A stretch of DNA of 64,000 nucleotides. It comes from Streptomyces sp. NL15-2K (GTDB taxonomy: Bacteria > Actinomycetota > Actinomycetes > Streptomycetales > Streptomycetaceae). Numbering within the stretch: position 1 is the first letter of the stretch; every line of letters starts with the position of its first letter. Below the pieces are notes generated by a model. It had not been told where the DNA came from. It worked only from the letters and a program-made list of their open reading frames with translations, and did no database searches. Shown here piece by piece: positions 60,366-64,000 of the stretch. Both the position numbers and the translations under genes were made by a program. Location: contig NZ_CP130630.1 of assembly GCF_030551255.1 (NCBI RefSeq), forward strand, positions 9,919,001 through 9,983,000, written 5' to 3'.

Positions 60366-63300
60366 ATGCATGAGGTCAGCGAGCCGAAGGGCGTGTCGGG
60401 TATCGGGACGGCGTCGGGGCGTTCGGTGGTGGAGGTGTTTGCGGAGCGGGTGGTGGAGTGTCCGGGTGCGGTGGCGGTGGTGTGTGGGGACACGTCGTTG
60501 ACGTATGGGGAGTTGGGGGAGCGGGCGGATCGGTTGGCGTGTGCGTTGCGGGGTGCTGGTGTGGGTGCGGAGTCGCGGGTGGGGTTGTTGTTGGGGCGGT
60601 CGGTGGATGTGGTGGTGGCGATGTTGGGGGTGTTGAGGGCGGGGGCGGCGTATGTGCCGGTGAATGCGGGGTTTCCTGCGGAGCGGGTGCGGCAGGTGGT
60701 GGAGGACAGTGGCGCTCAGCTGATCGTGGCCGACGAGGAGCTGCGCGAGCTGGCGGGCGCGGCGGGTGTGCCGTTGGTGTCGGTGGACGCGGAGCCGGCG
60801 GGGGATGTGGTTCTGCCGTCGGGGGTGTCGGCGGGGTCGTTGGCGTATGTGATGTTTACGTCGGGGTCGACGGGTCGGGCGAAGGGTGTGGCGGTCACGC
60901 AGGGCGCCGTGGTCGCGTTGGCGGCCGACGAACGGTTCGGTTCCGGGGCGCATGGGCGGGTGTTGTTCCACTCGCCGCATTCGTTCGATGCGGCGACGTA
61001 TGAGGTGTGGGTGCCGTTGTTGAACGGTGGGTGTGTGGTGGTGGCGGAGGGTGAGGTGAGTGTGCCGGTGGTGCGGGATGCGGTGGAGCGCCATGGCGTG
61101 ACCGGGATGTTTGTGACGACGGCGTTGTTCGGGGTGTTGGTGGAGGAGGATCCGGAGTGTTTCCGGGGGTTGGGTGAGGTGTGGACGGGTGGGGAGGCGG
61201 CCTCTGATGTGGCTATGGCCGCGTTGCTGGGGCGGTGTCCGGAGACGGAGCTGGTTCATGTCTATGGGCCCACGGAGACGACGACGTTCGCGGTGTGCGG
61301 AGCCTTGTCGGCGGGGGATGTGGGTGAGGGGGCAGTGCCTCTGGGTGTGCCGATGGATGACACTCGCGCCTATGTCCTGGATGCGGGGCTGCGTCCGGTG
61401 GGTGCCGGTGTTGCGGGTGAGTTGTATCTGGGCGGGAACGGTCTGGCCCGCGGTTATTTCGGGCGGGCGGGTCTGACGGCGGAGCGGTTCGTGGCGGACC
61501 CCTTCACGCCGGGGCGGCGTCTGTACCGGTCGGGGGATGTGGTGCGGTGGCGGCCGGAGGGGCGGCTGGAGTTCCTGGGCCGTGGGGATGGCCAGGTGAA
61601 GATCCGTGGGTTCCGGATCGAGTTGGCGGAGGTCGAGGGGGTGTTGGGCCGCTGCGCGGGGGTGGGGCAGGTCACCGTTCTTGCCCGTGAGGACCGTCCT
61701 GGTGTCAAACGGCTGGTGGCGTACGTGGTCCCGGCTGCCGGCGGAGAGCCGGACGTGGAGGCGTGGCGGGCACACCTGGCCTCCGTCCTGCCGGAGTACA
61801 TGGTGCCGTCGGCGTTCGTGACGCTCGACGCGCTGCCGCTCACGCCGAACGGCAAGGTCGACCGCCGCGCCCTGCCCGCCCCGCAGCTCCGGTCGGACAA
61901 GCCCCATGTCGCTCCCCGCACGGAGACGGAACGGCTGCTCTGCGACATCTGGTCCGAGGTTCTGGGAACAGACCGCGTCGGCGTCCACGACAACTTCCTC
62001 GACTTGGGCGGTGACTCGATCGCCGGCCTGAAGGTCGCCTCCAGGCTGCGCGCACACGCTGGGGTGGAGCTGTCCTCACGCACGGTGTTCGACGACCCCA
62101 CAGTGGAAGCCCTCGCCCGCACAGTGGTGGACAGCCGGTCTGTGGGCCCCGAGCAGTCCCTCCTGCGGAGCACGAACGACGAAGCGCTGCCGCTGTCCTG
62201 CGCCCAGGAGCGGCTGTGGTTCCTGGACAACTTCACCCCCGGAGGAACCGAGTACAACACCGGGCTCGCTCTGCGCCTGACCGGAGAACTGGACGTCGCC
62301 GCGCTCCAGACCGCAGTGGACGGAGTGGTCGCGCGGCACGATGCCCTGCGGACCACGCTGGACTCTTCGGAGGGGGAGGGCCGGCAGACCGTACTACCGA
62401 GCCTGATCGTACCGGTGCGTCGTATCGATGTGTCGGCTGTGGAGCTCGCAGAGGGTGACGCGGCGCTCGACCGAGTCCTGCGTACCGAGCAGGCGACGCC
62501 CTTCGACCTGCGCAACGATCCGCTGATCCGCGTGCTGCTGGTCACGGTCTCCGCGGACGAACACGTCCTCGTGATCTCGGTGCACCACATCGTCACCGAC
62601 GGCTGGTCCATGGGCATCATCGGCCGTGAGCTGGGCGAGCTCTATTCGGTGGCGGTACGAGGCAGAAGCGCGGAGCTGCCCGAACTGCCGGTGCGTTACG
62701 GCGACTACTCGGTGTGGCAGCGGGATCGCCTGCGCAGCGGTGAACTGGATGACCAGCTGGCGTACTGGCGGAAGCAGCTTGCGGGTGTGGAGGCGTTGGA
62801 GCTGCCGACGGACCGTCCGCGCCCGACCGTGCGCACGGGAGCGGGCGCGATGCACACCTTCCAGGTGCCCGCACAGCTGGCGGCGGATCTGGCCGAGACG
62901 GCACGCCGTCAGGGGGCCAGCCTGTTCATGGCCCTGATAGCGGTCACGCAGCTGCTGTTCTCGCGCTACACCGGGCAGTCCGACATCGCCGTCGGGACCG
63001 TGGTCTCGGGGCGGGAGCGGGCGGAGCTGGAGGAACTGGTCGGGTTCTTCGTCAACACGCTGGTGCTGCGCTCGCGCATCGACGAGTCGCGCACGTTCGG
63101 GGAGTTGCTGAGCGAGGTGCGGGACACGACCCTGGACGCCTTTGCCCACCAGGACGTTCCCTTCGACCGGGTGGTCGACGAGGTCGCCCCTGAGCGCGAC
63201 ACGAGCCGCACCCCCCTGTTCCAGGCCCTCGTGGTGCTCCAGAACTCCCTTGACCTCAATGGCGGATTCGGTGACCTCGACGCGGAGCGCGTTTGCGTAC

Positions 63301-64000
63301 CGCGTGAGTCGTCGCGTTTCGATCTCACTCTGGAGTTCTGGGAGGACGAGGACGGGCTGACGGGAGAGGTGGAGTTCAGCACTGACTTGTTTGATCGGGT
63401 GTCGGTGGAGCGGTTGTGTGGGGATTGGTTGGTGTTGGCTGAGGGGTTGGTGTCGGGGGTTGGTGTGCCGGTGGGTGGGGTGTTGCTGGCCGGTGGTGGG
63501 GTGGAGCGGTGGGGTGTTGCTGGTGGTGTGTTCGGGGTGCGGTCGGTGGTGGAGTTGTTCCGGGAGCGGGTGGTGGAGCGTCCGGGTGCGGTGGCGGTGG
63601 TGTGTGGGGATGTGTCGTTGACGTATGGGGAGTTGGGTGAGCGGGTGGAGTGGTTGGCTGGGGTGTTGCGGGGTGCTGGTGTGGGTGTGGAGTCGCGGGT
63701 GGGTGTGTGTTTGTCGCGGTCGGTGGATGTGGTGGTGGCGGTGTTGGCGGTGTTGCGGGCGGGGGGTGCGTATGTGCCGTTGGATCCGGGGTATCCGGTG
63801 GAGCGGCTGGCGTTCATGGTGGCCGATTCCGGGGTGGGGCTTGTCCTGACCGAGGTGGCGCTGGCCGATCATGTGCCGGCGGTCGAGGGCGTGGGGCTGC
63901 TGCGGTTGGATGCGCTTCCCGAGGGGCCGGTGGGGGCGGTGGTGTGGGGGGAGCCTTCGGTGGAGTCGGCGGCGTATGTGATCTATACGTCGGGGTCGAC
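60366..64000 (+). CDS. NRPS3: A-T-C-A... (3' end outside window)
   Basis: ATG 60366 follows AGGAG and the frame stays open to the right edge (1211 complete codons seen). A1 about 20-500: FTSGSTGRAKG (A3), YGPTETTT (A5), YRSGDVVR (A7), NGKVDRR (A10); code read D,A,Y,V,W,G,V,T,F,K, unassigned. T1: Ser551 (LGGDSIAGL). C1 600-1040: SCAQERLWFL and HHIVTDG (His740, His741), an L-donor type. A2 begins about 1055 and is cut just after its A3 motif YTSGST. It starts with A and no C, matching the unpaired C4 at the end of NRPS2. Codon use is mosaic: segments near 60,420-60,700, 60,780-61,240 and 63,380-63,790 use G/T-ending codons (GTG, GGT, TTG), whereas the rest is C-ending. Confidence 0.93.
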   Translation, partial: MHEVSEPKGVSGIGTASGRSVVEVFAERVVECPGAVAVVCGDTSLTYGELGERADRLACALRGAGVGAESRVGLLLGRSVDVVVAMLGVLRAGAAYVPVNAGFPAERVRQVVEDSGAQLIVADEELRELAGAAGVPLVSVDAEPAGDVVLPSGVSAGSLAYVMFTSGSTGRAKGVAVTQGAVVALAADERFGSGAHGRVLFHSPHSFDAATYEVWVPLLNGGCVVVAEGEVSVPVVRDAVERHGVTGMFVTTALFGVLVEEDPECFRGLGEVWTGGEAASDVAMAALLGRCPETELVHVYGPTETTTFAVCGALSAGDVGEGAVPLGVPMDDTRAYVLDAGLRPVGAGVAGELYLGGNGLARGYFGRAGLTAERFVADPFTPGRRLYRSGDVVRWRPEGRLEFLGRGDGQVKIRGFRIELAEVEGVLGRCAGVGQVTVLAREDRPGVKRLVAYVVPAAGGEPDVEAWRAHLASVLPEYMVPSAFVTLDALPLTPNGKVDRRALPAPQLRSDKPHVAPRTETERLLCDIWSEVLGTDRVGVHDNFLDLGGDSIAGLKVASRLRAHAGVELSSRTVFDDPTVEALARTVVDSRSVGPEQSLLRSTNDEALPLSCAQERLWFLDNFTPGGTEYNTGLALRLTGELDVAALQTAVDGVVARHDALRTTLDSSEGEGRQTVLPSLIVPVRRIDVSAVELAEGDAALDRVLRTEQATPFDLRNDPLIRVLLVTVSADEHVLVISVHHIVTDGWSMGIIGRELGELYSVAVRGRSAELPELPVRYGDYSVWQRDRLRSGELDDQLAYWRKQLAGVEALELPTDRPRPTVRTGAGAMHTFQVPAQLAADLAETARRQGASLFMALIAVTQLLFSRYTGQSDIAVGTVVSGRERAELEELVGFFVNTLVLRSRIDESRTFGELLSEVRDTTLDAFAHQDVPFDRVVDEVAPERDTSRTPLFQALVVLQNSLDLNGGFGDLDAERVCVPRESSRFDLTLEFWEDEDGLTGEVEFSTDLFDRVSVERLCGDWLVLAEGLVSGVGVPVGGVLLAGGGVERWGVAGGVFGVRSVVELFRERVVERPGAVAVVCGDVSLTYGELGERVEWLAGVLRGAGVGVESRVGVCLSRSVDVVVAVLAVLRAGGAYVPLDPGYPVERLAFMVADSGVGLVLTEVALADHVPAVEGVGLLRLDALPEGPVGAVVWGEPSVESAAYVIYTSGS
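60421..60680 (+). repeat. Near-identical DNA block at the start of both NRPS3 A domains (copy 1)
   Basis: About 250 bp here matches 63,541-63,800 at an exact offset of 3,120 bp with only scattered differences, for example the shared GGTGCTGGTGTGGGT and TCGGTGGATGTGGTGGTG. Both copies encode the A1-A2 motif region of the adenylation domains and have the same unusual G/T-ending codons, suggesting duplication or gene conversion. Confidence 0.85.
63541..63800 (+). repeat. Near-identical DNA block at the start of both NRPS3 A domains (copy 2)
   Basis: Second copy of the block at 60,421-60,680, covering the start of the second adenylation domain (VVCGDVSLTYGELGERV...). Confidence 0.85.

Overview
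The window is actinomycete DNA, almost certainly Streptomyces. GC is very high, third codon positions are mostly G or C, GTG starts and 4-base ATGA/GTGA overlaps are common, rare TTA leucine codons occur, and the gene families (ClpC-type AAA+, PucR, NarL two-component pair, YtrA-type GntR, DUF3558, DUF5808) are typical. No rRNA, tRNA or CRISPR was seen.

Left part (1-22,100), ordinary chromosome. It opens with the 3' end of a gamma-glutamyltranspeptidase, a ClpC-like ATPase, and a methionine aminopeptidase diverging from a small XRE-type regulator. A repeat-rich hypothetical protein follows. From 7,170 to 16,276 lies a reductive pyrimidine/hydantoin catabolic locus: two closely related beta-ureidopropionases, a class III aminotransferase, a PucR regulator, a dihydropyrimidinase, an F420/FMN-type luciferase-like oxidoreductase and an NCS1 permease. 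A 194-bp MITE-like element with CTAG target duplication sits between the aminotransferase and pucR. Next come a secreted DUF3558-like protein, an AhpD-like protein, a NarL-type two-component pair, an acidic 58-residue ORF, and a YtrA-type GntR regulator with a DUF5808 membrane protein.

Right part (about 22,300 to the right edge), a nonribosomal peptide gene cluster with one polyketide step. The first operon (22,302-50,891, mostly overlapping genes) encodes a KASIII-like protein, an ACP, an acyl-CoA dehydrogenase, an FkbH-like glyceryl transferase/phosphatase and a 3-hydroxyacyl-CoA dehydrogenase. Four of these are what is needed for a hydroxymalonyl-ACP type extender. A free A-T protein and two giant synthetases follow. 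NRPS1 is KS-(AT remnant)-T-C-A-T-C-A-MT-T-TE. NRPS2 is C-A(Thr)-T-C-T-E-C-A-T-C. Then come a cold-shock-domain protein, an acylating aldehyde dehydrogenase, an alpha/beta hydrolase, an MbtH-like protein, an ABC exporter operon diverging from a second YtrA-type regulator, an ArsR-type regulator, a penicillin-binding-protein-like serine hydrolase, and NRPS3 (A-T-C-A..., leaving the window).

How it may work together (inference). The EntF-like first condensation domain of NRPS2 suggests that chain start is on NRPS2, fed by the free A-T protein. NRPS2 ends in an unpaired C domain and NRPS3 begins with an unpaired A domain, so they probably form a split module. NRPS1, although encoded first, carries the only thioesterase seen and is probably last. 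Its ketosynthase module has lost the catalytic core of its acyltransferase, and the KASIII-like protein encoded at the operon head has lost the His and Asn of a condensing enzyme. I propose that it delivers the glycerate-derived extender in trans. NRPS2 also holds a C-T-E module with no adenylation domain. Twin YtrA-type regulators with almost identical 22-bp operators stand at the left border and inside the cluster.
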